From NCBI RefSeq assembly GCF_002127325.2, contig NC_035443.2, positions 148,814,415-148,878,414 on the forward strand: a stretch of DNA of 64,000 nucleotides, written 5' to 3'. Under the pieces are notes generated by a model. It was not told the origin of the DNA. It did not search any database and saw only the letters and a list, made by a program, of their open reading frames with translations. Source of the DNA: Helianthus annuus (taxonomy: Eukaryota > Streptophyta > Magnoliopsida > Asterales > Asteraceae). The position numbers and the translations under genes are program-made. Positions 11,101 to 21,264 of this stretch are shown here, piece by piece (position 1 is the stretch's first letter; each line of letters begins with the position of its first letter).

Positions 11101-11655
11101 GAACACATGACATGAGCTTGAGACCCTTCGAAGTTGTTTCACCGTACACACATAGTAGATCACCATTTGCGAGTGAGAATCGAATCATTTTATCAAAGCA
11201 CACAACTCCAGCATGGTTTTCACGAAGAAAGTCCATGTCTACTATGACGTCGAAGCTTCCGAGCTGCATCGGAATAAGGTCGATTGGGAAGATGTGATTG
11301 TTGAGCTCGAGAGTACAATCACGGAGAACAGAGTTAACGGCGACAGTTCTTCCAGTAGCGACTTCTACTTCGAATGACGAGCGAAGATAAGAGCGCTTAC
11401 GACTAAGGAGCTTCTCGAATTCAAATGACACAAATCAGTTATCGGCTCCAGTATCAAACAAACACGATGCATAAATACCATTCACAAGGAACGTACCATT
11501 AACCACGTTGTTGTCAGCTTGGGCCTGACGGGCATTGATGTTGAAGGTTCGGGCACGGGCTGCTTGCTGCTGCTGTTGCTGAGGCTCTTGCTTCACCACC
11601 CTGTTTGGGCACATGTTGGCGAAATGATTAGGATCACCACATGTAAAGCAGACTC
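8198..11655 (-). pseudogene. pol: Element Z Pol (zinc knuckle, protease, RT, RNase H, integrase, chromodomain-like)
   Basis: A single minus-strand frame runs from a CCHC knuckle at 11609-11650 to the natural TAA near 8198, broken by five stops: TGA 11435-11437, TAG 11039-11041, TGA 9542-9544, TGA 9464-9466 and TGA 8543-8545. Motifs in order are protease DTGA (11444-11455), the RT core with FIDD (about 10440), RNase H (from about 10000), the integrase zinc region with CLTC, the catalytic MDF...SDRD...E series (about 8900-9240), a GPF-type module (about 8500), and a chromodomain-like end ([17 protein letters not shown], about 8220-8280). Several of the stops look like C-to-T change of CGA codons, typical of methylated DNA. 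From protease to the end I see no frameshift. Confidence 0.9.
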
Positions 11656-12800
11656 GAGCATTGACCGCGGGTGCTTGAGCTGTTGGTTAACCTTGAGGGG
11701 CTGGAAGTAGAGCTTGGTGAGCAGTGGCTTGAGCTGGGGCTTGACGAGGTCCATAGCCACATTTTGCAGTGAAATGGCCGTAGATGTTGCAGTGAGCGCA
11801 GAAACGACAGGCGAGTCCCACCGGATAATGATACGAGCATGTCGGGCAGAGCGGGTGGGGACCTGTGTATGTGCGCTTTGCTGGCGGTGCTTGAGTGGTC
11901 GGTGATGTAGCTGCTGCTGAGCCGGTACGGCTTGTAGAGGGGCAGCAGTTGTTGTGACAGCACAGTTCTTGTTGTTGGAGCTGTTGTTGTTGTGCTTCTT
12001 CTTTCGACGTGAGGACTTGGAGGGTTGAGCAGTGGTGGTGTCGGCGGTTGCTGTTGTGGTAGCTTGATGCAGAGACTTGGATGGCTTATCCCAGAAACCA
12101 GATTTTACCCGTTTGTCATTGATCTCGGCGGCAAGCAAGTAAGTTTCTTCGATCGATGAGTTCTTGGCGGCGTGAACAAAATCGACAACACAATCAGGTA
12201 GAGCTCGAATATACTTCTTGATGGCCATATCTGGCGTCTTGACTTGATCAGGACAAATGATGCTAAGTTGCTTGAAGCAGTAGTTAAAGCAGCGTTGTCT
12301 CCATCCTTCTGCTTGATATTCCAAAACTCGTCCTCCAGCTTTTGGCGTTCATGGGGAGGGCAGAATTCGTCCATCATAATGGCTTTTAGCTCTTCCCAAG
12401 TCAGCTCATAAGCTGCATCATTTCCACGTTTGTTTTGTTCGGCCGTCCACCAGTCTAGAGCTCGGGACTGGAAGACGCCGGTCGCATTGAGGGTACGAAG
12501 ATTTTCGGGACAGCCGCTTTGGCGCAGAGTGAATTCAACCGAATCAAACCAGTGAAACATGGCGGTAGGGCCATCTTCTCCAGTAAACTCTTTAGGTCTG
12601 CATGCCTTAAACTGCTTGAAGCTGAAAGCAGTCTTGTTTGCATCCTTAGGATCGTCTGTTCTCGATTCTTCAGACGATTTGCTGACGTTTTCATACACCT
12701 CGCTTACAGCCTTAGCCACTTGCTTGGCGATGATAGCAGCGACACGCTTGTCTCTCTTTTCTTGGCGAGTAAGAGGGGTTCGGTTTCCAGATGACGACAT
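11656..12800 (-). pseudogene. gag: Element Z Gag, frameshifted
   Basis: The likely start is the ATG at 12800 (MSSSGNRTPL). The N-terminal part has the retrotransposon Gag core (ACRPKEFTGEDGPTAMFHWFDSVEF...LDWW...FCPP), about residues 50-160. The frame then shifts near 12300, and homology continues in a second frame (CPDQVKTPDMAIKKYIRALP, about 12170-12250) with a glutamine/asparagine-rich tail. At least one more shift is needed before the zinc knuckle at 11609-11650, which shares the Pol frame. The product would be a broken capsid/nucleocapsid protein. Confidence 0.8.
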
Positions 12801-12809
12801 GGTCTGCAA

Positions 12810-13657
12810 TAGACAACGTCGTAGGTCTCAGACACAACAAATCGAATCTCTCCTCACACGTCTAGACTACTAAAGCTGTTTTGATTATTTGGCGTTATAT
12901 CGAGATAGTTTGACAACGAGTTGAACCATGGAACCTTCGTTCTTACTTGTTTCCCCTGCTCGGACAGGAAACACCCAAGTCCGGCCGGTGAGCTGGTTCG
13001 GAACGGTAGTTTGATGTTTAACCCGGAGTCGGTGAACCTTGTAGATAGAATCCGAACCTTGAATCACTCATCCATTAGAATGTTTGGTGAGTTGACTCAA
13101 GCTCCGTTTCTACCGGCTTGATGGCATTGAGTGTAAAAGAGTTGAAAGAAAGTTGGAAAATCCGTCTTTCAATCCTTCACACCGTGAAATGTTTAGATCT
13201 AAATAGATCTTTGTTTGTTAATGTGGAAATCGGCTAGATCTAAGTGATTTTTGGTGGAATGAGGCCAAAACATGAAGTTCTTGGAGAACACCATGATGAC
13301 ATCATCCTATAACACTTAGATCTTGATGATTTCACGGTTAGAATTCAAGATTTGAAAGATAGAAGTGTGTAGGAAAGTGCATAGAACAAAAACGTACAAG
13401 ATTTAGGATGAAAACTTACCGGAATCGGAAGAAATCTGAGAAAAAAAGAGGAGGACGAGCTGGTCGGTCAGAGCTTTCCAAAAGTGGAAAGAATGACAAT
13501 GACAGGGCTATTTAAAGGCTGCCAAAAGAGGAAAGGGCTGGCCGATCGGCCAGGCATCCCGATCGGACAGCCTGTTCGATCGGACGGTCTGTCCGATCGG
13601 CTGGGCTTGTTCAGTCGGCTGAAGCATGTTCGATCCGCAGCCTGTTTTGAGCGTTTG
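12810..13657 (-). other. Element Z leader and part of its 5' LTR
   Basis: There is no coding sequence here. A TATA-like box and a GATCGG array (13509-13600) show that the right part is LTR promoter sequence. The LTR/leader boundary could not be placed because the matching part of the 3' LTR lies outside the window. I looked for the reverse complement of the initiator-Met PBS seen in the other elements and did not find it between 12810 and 13657. Element A interrupts at 13658, preceded by its TSD GTTTG (13653-13657). Confidence 0.55.
13509..13600 (-). promoter_or_regulatory. Element Z TATA-like box with 17-bp GATCGG array
   Basis: TTTAAATA on the minus strand (13509-13516) is a plausible core promoter. 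Upstream of it, GATCGG starts at 13544, 13561, 13578 and 13595, exactly 17 bp apart. Several copies extend to the palindrome CCGATCGG. The fixed period suggests a small tandem array or clustered binding sites. Confidence 0.65.
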
Positions 13658-15106
13658 TGTCACAACCCCCGATCCCTAAATCCCGGGAACGGCGGTCGCG
13701 AGCCAGTTTCGGTGGTATCACGTTATTTACTTATTTGGCAACGGAAATTTTCATCAGGACCGTAGTTAGGAAATATTAAATCAGAGTAAACCACCATATT
13801 TTATAACATTAAACACATGGGTAAAACCCAAGTTTTCATTACAAACTGATTTACAGGGACAAATCCCACTTTATTGAAATAAACGCTTTCTTTTATTTAG
13901 GTAACTTTTATAGCCGTTTTTCCAAGCCTTCAGTGCTGTCCAGCTGGCTTCTAATTGGCTTTCACATTGTGTTACCTGAAACGCGTCTTAAAAATGTTTT
14001 GTCAGTGGAAAATACTGGTGAGTGAATCTCAGTTTAATCAAGAATTATTAATTTAATTTAAACAGTATTGAGGGCGATTACAATTTTTATATCTACACAA
14101 TTACTCATTCAGTACTTGCCACTCGACCGTATCTGTGGCTATGGTCATATCACACATTGGCTAACTCTTCGTCCAATTGTGAAGATTATCAAGTAATGTA
14201 TACAAAACCCCATAATACCGGCTGTAATTGAAGAATTACAAAGACTCAATCACTGCTAAATTGCATTGTAAAATATTTAAGGTTTTGTAAAAACTGTTTA
14301 TAAAAAGGAGATTACTCACATTGCTATCTTAGGGTTTTCAGTAGTGATTTCCTAGGAATAATCTATAAATTACACAAATGCACGTGTGTTAGTATAATAA
14401 CCCATTTTAACATTAGTAATACCCTCCCCGAGACGGCATTCCAACGACTACGTCGGGCAGAACCACGACAGCCGTTACGGAACCCTAGATCAATCGGGCA
14501 GAGTATCTAATACGTATCCAGGGGTTATAATACTTAAAACGGAGCAGAACCTCGCTATTTAGGGGGTATAATGCCCGGGTATTACTTTTACTACTCAGAA
14601 ATTAAGAGAGAAAGAAAGAAATTTGAACGAAACAGACTGAAGGCCCGTTGCCTGCTTATATAGGGCTGTAATCGCGTCTCAACGCGACCCGCGTAAAGAT
14701 CAGGCCAAGCTTACGCGGCCCGCGTCAACGCTGGGTCAACGCGTAGCTTGGCCGGGTCATCGACTAGCTTGTCCGGGTGTTGGGCCACGTGGCCGCACCG
14801 GGCTTTGCCACATTCCAGGTCTCTCGCGGCCCGCATCAACTTAAACGATATCATACGCGGCCCGCATGAACTAAAGATTTCAGCGGAGTCCGGTTACACC
14901 TTAATGCGGCCCGTGTAAAAGGTTGGGGTGGGTCTATGCGGCCCGCCTCAGCTTAATATTGTTTTTAATTTATTTTATATATTATAATCTACTTTGGGCT
15001 CAGTTTTCACATATGGGGTGCATATAAAGACATATTGAGACATTTTAAGATATATTAGGGTGTTGAAAAATTTATGAGGGTGTCGGTTTGCATTAGGGTT
15101 GTTATA
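13658..15106 (-). repeat. 3' LTR of element A (1449 bp)
   Basis: The plus strand starts TGTCACAACCCCCGATCC and ends AGGGTTGTTATA. It pairs with 62506-63956. It contains TATA-type and CGGCCCGC motifs equivalent to those described for the 5' LTR. Confidence 0.93.
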
Positions 15107-15119
15107 TCCTCCCCACCTT
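15107..15119 (-). promoter_or_regulatory. Polypurine tract of element A
   Basis: The minus strand reads AAGGTGGGGAGGA and abuts the LTR start TATAACAACC. Confidence 0.8.
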
Positions 15120-15142
15120 GTTTTAGAGCTCGTCCTCGAGAT

Positions 15143-18048
15143 CTACTGGAACAAGTGCGGATATTTCTTTTGCATTTCTGACTCAAGCTCCCATGTGTAC
15201 TCGGGTCCTCTTCTGGAGTCCCACTTCACTTTGACCAAAACTAGTCTCTTGGGCTTGAGATTCTTGATTTTCCTATCTTCAATCTGTAGAGGCTTCTCTA
15301 CAAACTTGAGTTGTTCATTTACCTCTATATCCTTAAGAGGTACTACGAGTGATTCGTCAGCTAGACACTTTTTGAGATTAGATACATGAAATACATCATG
15401 TATTCCTGCCATTTCCTCTGGCAGTTGTAGCTGATAGGCTACAGGTCCTATTCTTTTAATAATTTCAAAGGGTCCAATATACCTGGGACTTAGCTTTCCT
15501 CTTTTGATGAATCTTACCACTCCTTTCCAAGGTGAAACTTTTAACAATACTTTGTCCCCTACCTGAAATTCTAACGGTTTACGTCTGCTGTCAGCGTAGC
15601 TCTTCTGTCGATCACGTGTTGCTTTCAGTCGTTCCTTGACTTGAATAATTTTGTCAGTAGTTTCTTGTACTATCTCAGGTCCAGATAGTTGCTTTTCCCC
15701 AATTTCTGCCCAACAGACGGGGGTTCTGCACTTTCGTCCATAAAGTGCTTCAAATGGTGCAGCATTGATACTTGTGTGATAACTGTTATTATAAGAAAAT
15801 TCTATCAAAGGTAAGGTTCATCCCAATTACCTCCGAAATCAATTACACAAGCTCTAAGCATGTCTTCCATTGTTTGAATTGTCCTTTCACTTTGCCCGTC
15901 CGTTTGAGGACGATAAGCGGTGCTTAGACTCAGCTTGGTTCCCATTGCTTTTTGGAAACTTGACCAAAAATGAGAGGTAAAACGGCTATCCCTATCAGAA
16001 ACAATTGATAAAGGTATTCCATGTAATGAAACGATTTCATTTACATACAATTTAGCTAATTTTTCCATACTAAAGGTTTCTTTCATTGGTAAGAAATGAG
16101 CTGACTTGGTTAGCCTATCTACAATCACCCAGATTGTATCATTTCCTTTTCTTGTTTTAGGTAATTTGGTAACAAAATCCATTGTTATCAATTCCCATTT
16201 CCAGACTGGCATTTCTAATTGCTGTAATAAACCTGAGGGTTTCTGGTGTTCAGCTTTAACTTGTGAACAAGTTAAACATTTAGAAACATAAGCTGCTATA
16301 TCCTTTTTCATTCCTATCCACCAGAAATTTTTTCTTAAATCCTGGTACATTTTATCACTTCCTGGATGCATCGTATATTTAGATTTATGAGCTTCTTCTA
16401 ATATACGGGGACGTAGGTTTCCGAATTTAGGTATCCAAATTCTCTTTTTATGGAACCTCCAAATTCCATCAGTTCCTTGTTCTAATTCCTTAATCATTCC
16501 TTTTAATTTTTCAGTATCTTCCTTGATTACTGATTCTTGAACTTTTCTAATCTGTTCATTTAAATCTACTTGCAGATTTAATTTAAGAGAACGTACCTTT
16601 TTTGGCTTTTGATGATATTTTCGACTTAATGCATCAGCCACCACATTGGCTTTTCCTGCATGATACTGGATATCACAGTCATAATCACTAAGTAATTCCA
16701 TCCAGCGTCTTTGTCTCATATTCAACTCTTTTTGCCCGAAAACATATCTTAAACTTTTATGATCTGTGAATATGGTAAACTTACTACCATAAAGATAATG
16801 TCTCCAAATCTTGAGGGCAAAAATTATAGCTCCTAATTCCAAATCATGGGTTGAATAATTCTCTTCATGACTCTTAAGCTGTCTAGAGCCGTAAGCTATA
16901 ACCTTTTGGTGTTGCATCAACACACATCTATAACCTAATTTAGAAGCATCACAATAGACTACAAAGTTTTCAGTTCCTTTTGGTAATGCTAATTTAGGTG
17001 CACGGGTTAATCTTTGCTTAAGGATTCTAAAAGCTTCTTCTTGTTTCGGTCCCCACTCAAACTTAACAGATTTATAGGTTAACTTAGTTAAAGGAATGGC
17101 TATTCTAGAAAAATCTCGAATAAATCTTCTATAATAACCGGCCAATCCTAAGAAACTTCTAACCTCGGTTGGCGATTCAGGGGTTTTCCATTTGGTAATT
17201 GCCTCGATTTTTGTTGGATCTACATGAATTCCTTCATGATTTACTAAATGTCCAAGAAATTGTACTTGCTCTAACCAAAACTCGCACTTTAAAAACTGAG
17301 CATAAAGCTTTTCCTTTCTTAATAAACTTAAAAGTAAGTGCAAGTGCTTTGCATGCTACTCTTTACTTTTCGAGTAAATTAAAATATCATCTATGAAGAC
17401 AATTATGAATTTATCCAAATATGGCTTACATATTCGGTTCATCATGTCCATGAATGCGGCTAGGGCATTGGTTAATCCAAATGGCATGACAGTAAATTCA
17501 TAATGACCATACCTTGTTCTGAATGCGGTTTTAGGGATATCCTCTTCCTGTACCTTTAATTGATGATATCTTGATCTTAAATCGATTTTAGAGAAAAATC
17601 GAGCTCCTTGAAGTTGATCAAACAAATCATCAATCCTTGGTAATGGATACCGATTCTTAATCGTGACTTTGTTCAATTCACGGTAGTTAATGCACATACG
17701 CATTGATCCGTCCTTCTTTTTGACAAACAATATCGGTGCTCCCCATGGCGATGAGCTTGGCTGTATGAATCCTTTTTCCAACAATTCGTCTAATTGTTTC
17801 TTCAGTTCCTGCATTTCGGCGGGTGCCAACCGATAAGGTGCTTTGGCAATCGGTGTTGTCCCTGGTAGCAGGTGGATCCTGAATTCAACTTCCCTGTCTG
17901 GCGGTAATCCTGGCAATTCCTCTGGAAAGACATCTGAAAACTGGGACACTACTGGAATGTCTTTTAGTTCTTTTCCTTTAGTGTTAGTGATTATAGAAAT
18001 CAAATATAGTATAGATCCTTTTCTTATATAACTTGCAGTTTTCATCAC
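15143..18048 (-). pseudogene. pol: Element A Pol remnant (RT, RNase H, integrase, chromodomain-like)
   Basis: The reading starts in a linker before RT ([16 protein letters not shown]) and includes RT with FIDD (about 17390), RNase H (FVVYCDASK, about 16950), the integrase zinc region (CLTCSQVK, about 16260), the integrase catalytic series (MDF about 16180, SDRDSRF about 16000, E about 15890), a GPF module (about 15470) and a chromodomain-like end ([17 protein letters not shown]). Defects are an in-frame TAG at 17356-17358 within RT and a one-base deletion near 15806-15820 that shifts frame within integrase. No protease precedes RT, because an internal deletion near 18050 removed it. The element is not autonomous. 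Confidence 0.9.
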
Positions 18049-18766
18049 AGATATAACGGGAGATTAATACTGGTTCAGGTGATGCAAGGGTTGGTACTAT
18101 TCTAGCATATTCAAAGAATGTGGTAGTGTAACCCTTACTGTCCACCCCGGTCATTCTAAGATTCAGAAACTTATTTGCTATCTGTTCTTTTTCATTGGGA
18201 GGGTAGAATTTCCTTTCCACCATGTTTTTAAATTCCTCCCGTTCCATGTTATAAACCCTATCACTTCCCCTTGACTGGAGGATAGTGTTCCACCATTCTA
18301 GAGCTGCATTTTTAAACAGATTTGAAGCAAACATTATCTTATCTTCTTCAGCACACTTGCTTATTTTCAGAACAGCCTCAGTTTTCTCTATCCAGCGTAG
18401 GGCTGCAATGGGTCCTTCGTTACCCGAGAATTCTATTGGTTTGCAGGACCAGAATTCTTTATAAGAACAACCATATGGCATGGTTCTTCTTCTTTTGGGA
18501 ATGGGTGCTTGAAGTACGAGTCCATTGTTCACGCTGTGTTCTGGTTCAATTGGTCGCTTACTGCTATGCTTACTTTGATTATTCGCTTCTTGAACTGTTT
18601 AAATAATAAATGGCATTGCATCTATAATTCCTTGTGCCACTATGTGTTGAACAACACTATTATCCATTTGGTTTCCATTGTTATTGTTGTTCGGATTCTC
18701 GTTAACCACGTTATTGTTACTCTGGTTATCGTTATTCAGATTATCTTGATTTCCCTCGTCGGCCAT
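18049..18766 (-). pseudogene. gag: Element A Gag, truncated, with in-frame stop
   Basis: The likely start is the ATG at 18766 (MADEGNQDNL), followed by an Asn-rich stretch and an in-frame TAA at 18599-18601 (about codon 56). The same frame then continues through a recognisable retrotransposon Gag core (FWSCKPIEFSGNEGPIAALRWIEK...LEWW...FYPP). Homology stops near 18060 and sequence corresponding to the start of the RT linker follows in another frame. Compared with intact element C, about 310 residues are missing, including all zinc knuckles and the protease. Confidence 0.85.
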
Positions 18767-19041
18767 CTGAATTTTAAACATTTACCAGATATTAATATCA
18801 CAATATATATATAGCAAATCACATGACACGCACTTTTTGGTCAAAAGCGTCGAGCATTGCGACTTTTACTCTATTCATATAGTATGCATTATTACACACC
18901 AGTACTGAAATTAAAATTACAATACCGACTGAAATGTAAAGCTACAATACTAATAGTATGCATCCGCTTTATATTTTTTTCTAACACATACACACATATA
19001 TTATTATATTATTATTATTACTACCGTTCCCACCATCATAT

Positions 19042-19254
19042 TCAGGGATATGGATTCATCCAGAAATCCATATTGCGCTCGTCGTATTTCCATACGAGAC
19101 GCTCTCCCACCTGTCTCATTCTCTCACTGCTTTCTAAAATTTCCTCACCGAAAGTCCTAAGTTCTTGTACGTTTTCTGCACTCATTGGGGGTGCAGGTTC
19201 TAGGACTGGGTTTGGAATCTGGGGTGCGGGTTCCTGGTACGGGGCCTGGTATGG
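19042..19254 (-). pseudogene. Element A upstream frame (ORF1), C-terminal part
   Basis: This is the second part of the reading frame that starts at 62360. It is cut off from its first part by insertion D, and the frame is maintained across the D site when one TSD copy is counted. It encodes a proline-rich stretch and then a charged helical end (SAENVQELRTFGEEILESSE) of about 45 residues ending at 19042. I do not recognise a domain. Elements B and C have a comparable frame in the same position, ending in similar charged helices. Confidence 0.7.
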
Positions 19255-19259
19255 GTAAG

Positions 19260-20322
19260 TGTAACAACTCTCACTAAAATCAACAATTAGGATGGAAATT
19301 AACCAAAAAGAAAACCTAATTAAAACACCCAAGTGATTTTGCATAAACCCTAAAAAAATCCAGAACAATCGGAATCAGGATCAGGGCCCCTAAAACTCAA
19401 AGGGGGTAAACCCTAGTTGATAGTTATCTAAAATAACTCGTTGCCTAAATTTGATTGGTCCATTCTGTCAACTCAGCAAAGCTACATGCGTAGGGGGCTA
19501 CCCTATAGTCGGTTCTTATCCCTTACGGATCGTAAGGGATAAGGCTTACGGTCCGTAAGCAAGACCAAAATTCGGGTATAAATAGAGGACATTGGGACTT
19601 GATCTGAGAAATTGAAATGACGTTTATACGCTTTGTGTACGTCGAATTACACTCCAAACAGTTTACAACACACACACACACACACGATCACGAAGTGCTG
19701 CCGCAATCAGGGTAATAACTCGATCGCTATTACGATTCAACGTCCGATCGATTATAACTATCCAATGATTGTCCGAGTGCTGCTCAAATTGAGCTTCTAC
19801 TTTGATTATTCGTTGTGATTTCGACTTGAATATCTGAGTGCTGTTCGAATTCGGACTATGCTCTGTTATTCGTTGTGAATCCGATTGAATTATTAAGTGT
19901 TGCACTTGTTAAATCATTGTGAGGGTTTGATCTCGTGAATTGAGGTAACTGCTGTATTAAGTTACTAACCTATTGTGTGTGCATTATTATCAAATTAGGT
20001 TTAATCAAGGCTAATCAGTAGGCTTATACCTTGCTCAATAAATCTGCAAAGTGAGTCATTCTCTTTTTATCAACTGTTTTACAATACTCCAAATTATTTT
20101 CAAGAGTTATAATTACAGGGACTAAGTCGTTGATATCTTGAATTATTGGCTAGTGGGGTATTTTGCACATTACTAATTTCTCACAGTTAGGCAATAAGCC
20201 CTAACATGGGTTAGGCTATTAAGACCTAACAGTGACAAAACGTCACTAATTGGGTGACTGGACCCAATAGTGGTATGACCATCGTCACACGGGTGGCAAG
20301 GCCAGATATAAAATAAGATACT
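19260..20322 (+). repeat. Solo LTR D, left part
   Basis: These 1063 bases run from the LTR start to the Copia-2 insertion point. They hold palindromes and a TATA box (19518-19584), a CA dinucleotide run near 19667-19686, and no credible gene. The last five bases, ATACT (20318-20322), are the Copia-2 TSD. Confidence 0.85.
19518..19584 (+). promoter_or_regulatory. Solo LTR D promoter: two palindromes and TATA box
   Basis: TATAAATA lies at 19577-19584. Upstream are an imperfect 23-bp palindrome centred on TTACGGATCGTAA (19518-19540) and the near-perfect palindrome GCTTACGGTCCGTAAGC (19544-19560), which ends 16 bp before the TATA box. Confidence 0.7.
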
Positions 20323-20653
20323 TGTTAGTCCCTATATAGGTTTATGGATAAGATAATCAAGGGTTTAGATGGTTTAGTGGGTTACATGTGTGGTTTGGGC
20401 TTAATGATGTAATGATGGGCCTAGGGTTAGGGGAGCACCCTCCCTAAGTACTTACTATAAATAGAAGGTGATGTGATAGGTGTAGGTTTCGTGATTTTGA
20501 GAAATCTTGTATTTGACAAATCATTTTGTATGCAAGATTGATACTTTATAATATTAATCATCCTTCTTTTCATCTCTTTTACAACTTGTTTGTGTGATTC
20601 CGCCACCTTACGAGTTGTGCGATATCATTGTGATCTCGGTTTTGGGACTTACA
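20323..20653 (+). repeat. 5' LTR of Copia-2 (331 bp)
   Basis: It starts TGTTAGTCCC and ends GGGACTTACA. It is the same length as the 3' LTR, with four substitutions between them. It contains a TATA box, TATAAATA, at 20456-20463. Confidence 0.95.
20456..20463 (+). promoter_or_regulatory. TATA box of Copia-2 5' LTR
   Basis: TATAAATA lies about 130 bp into the LTR, as expected for the U3/R boundary region. I see no CG palindrome next to it, unlike the other LTRs in the window. Confidence 0.7.
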
Positions 20654-20655
20654 AT

Positions 20656-20667
20656 TGGTATCAGAGC
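20656..20667 (+). promoter_or_regulatory. Primer-binding site of Copia-2
   Basis: TGGTATCAGAGC lies two bases after the LTR end, complementary to initiator tRNA-Met. Confidence 0.92.
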
Positions 20668-20763
20668 CTGTTGAACCTGATTTCCAGGCTCGGATCTGAT
20701 ATCGCGACTGCTGTTTACTGTTCCGGTTTTGTTTCTGCTATGTTTGTTGGTTTCTGTTGATTT

Positions 20764-21160
20764 CGGATCATCTTCATGTGTTACTGATCATCACGGACGA
20801 TTACTGATCATTACGGATTAGAAGATTATCAGATTACGGATCATTTCATCAGATCACGGATTGAATTCATCAGATTTCGGATTAATATTATCAGATTACG
20901 GATCATTTCAACAGATCACGGATTGAACTCATCAGATTTCGGATTAACATCATCAGATTACGGATCATTTCATCAGATTACGGGTTGTGCTCATCAGATT
21001 ACGGACTGTATTATCAGATTTCAGATCAACATCATCAGATTACGGATTGTTCTTAGCAGATTCTGGATTGTGATCATCAGATTCCGGACTCAAGTCATCT
21101 GATTTCGGATTCATTTCTGTTTGGCTTATCATTTCGGACCCCAGTTCTAGCTCATTCCGG
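20764..21160 (+). repeat. Phased CGGAT array in Copia-2 leader (~20.6-bp period)
   Basis: The leader repeats a unit like CATCAGATTACGGAT. The CGG starts at 20764, 20794, 20814, 20837, 20857, 20878, 20899, 20919, 20940, 20961, 20981, 21002, 21043, 21085, 21106, 21136 and 21158, with degenerate copies near 21022 and 21063. From 20837 to 21106 the step is 20-22 bp throughout, averaging about 20.7. The flanking words alternate (TTACGG, TCACGG, TTTCGG) while the phase is held. The motif also recurs at 57620-58060, before the post-pol frame. Confidence 0.92.
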
Positions 21161-21264
21161 ACTCATATCCATTACGAATCAAATTGTCCTCATTTCGAAT
21201 CATTTCGGATTTTTCTCAGATTCCATTCAAATTCCGAATTCCATTTCCAACTTTGTCTCAAATC

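Larger units (their letters stand above)
7674..13657 (-). mobile_element. Z: oldest gypsy chromovirus-like element (main visible part)
   Basis: This minus-strand Ty3/gypsy element extends beyond both window ends. From high to low coordinate it shows part of the 5' LTR and leader (about 12810-13657), gag, protease, RT/RNase H, integrase, a chromodomain-like end (8198), a polypurine tract (8104-8115) and the start of the 3' LTR (7674-8103). Element A is inserted in its upstream LTR or leader and Copia-1 in its 3' LTR. Another 39 bases of it should be at 63962-64000. Many stop codons in an otherwise well preserved frame mark it as an old dead copy, consistent with being the outermost host. Confidence 0.85.

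Noticed and set aside
12810..13657. Search for a PBS in element Z
   Set aside because: No initiator-Met-type site is visible here. I did not assign a different tRNA because the LTR end cannot be located without the matching 3' LTR.
18857..19258. 133-aa plus-strand open frame near the D insertion site
   Set aside because: It is antisense to element A ORF1 and spacer, A/T-rich, with no recognisable domain.
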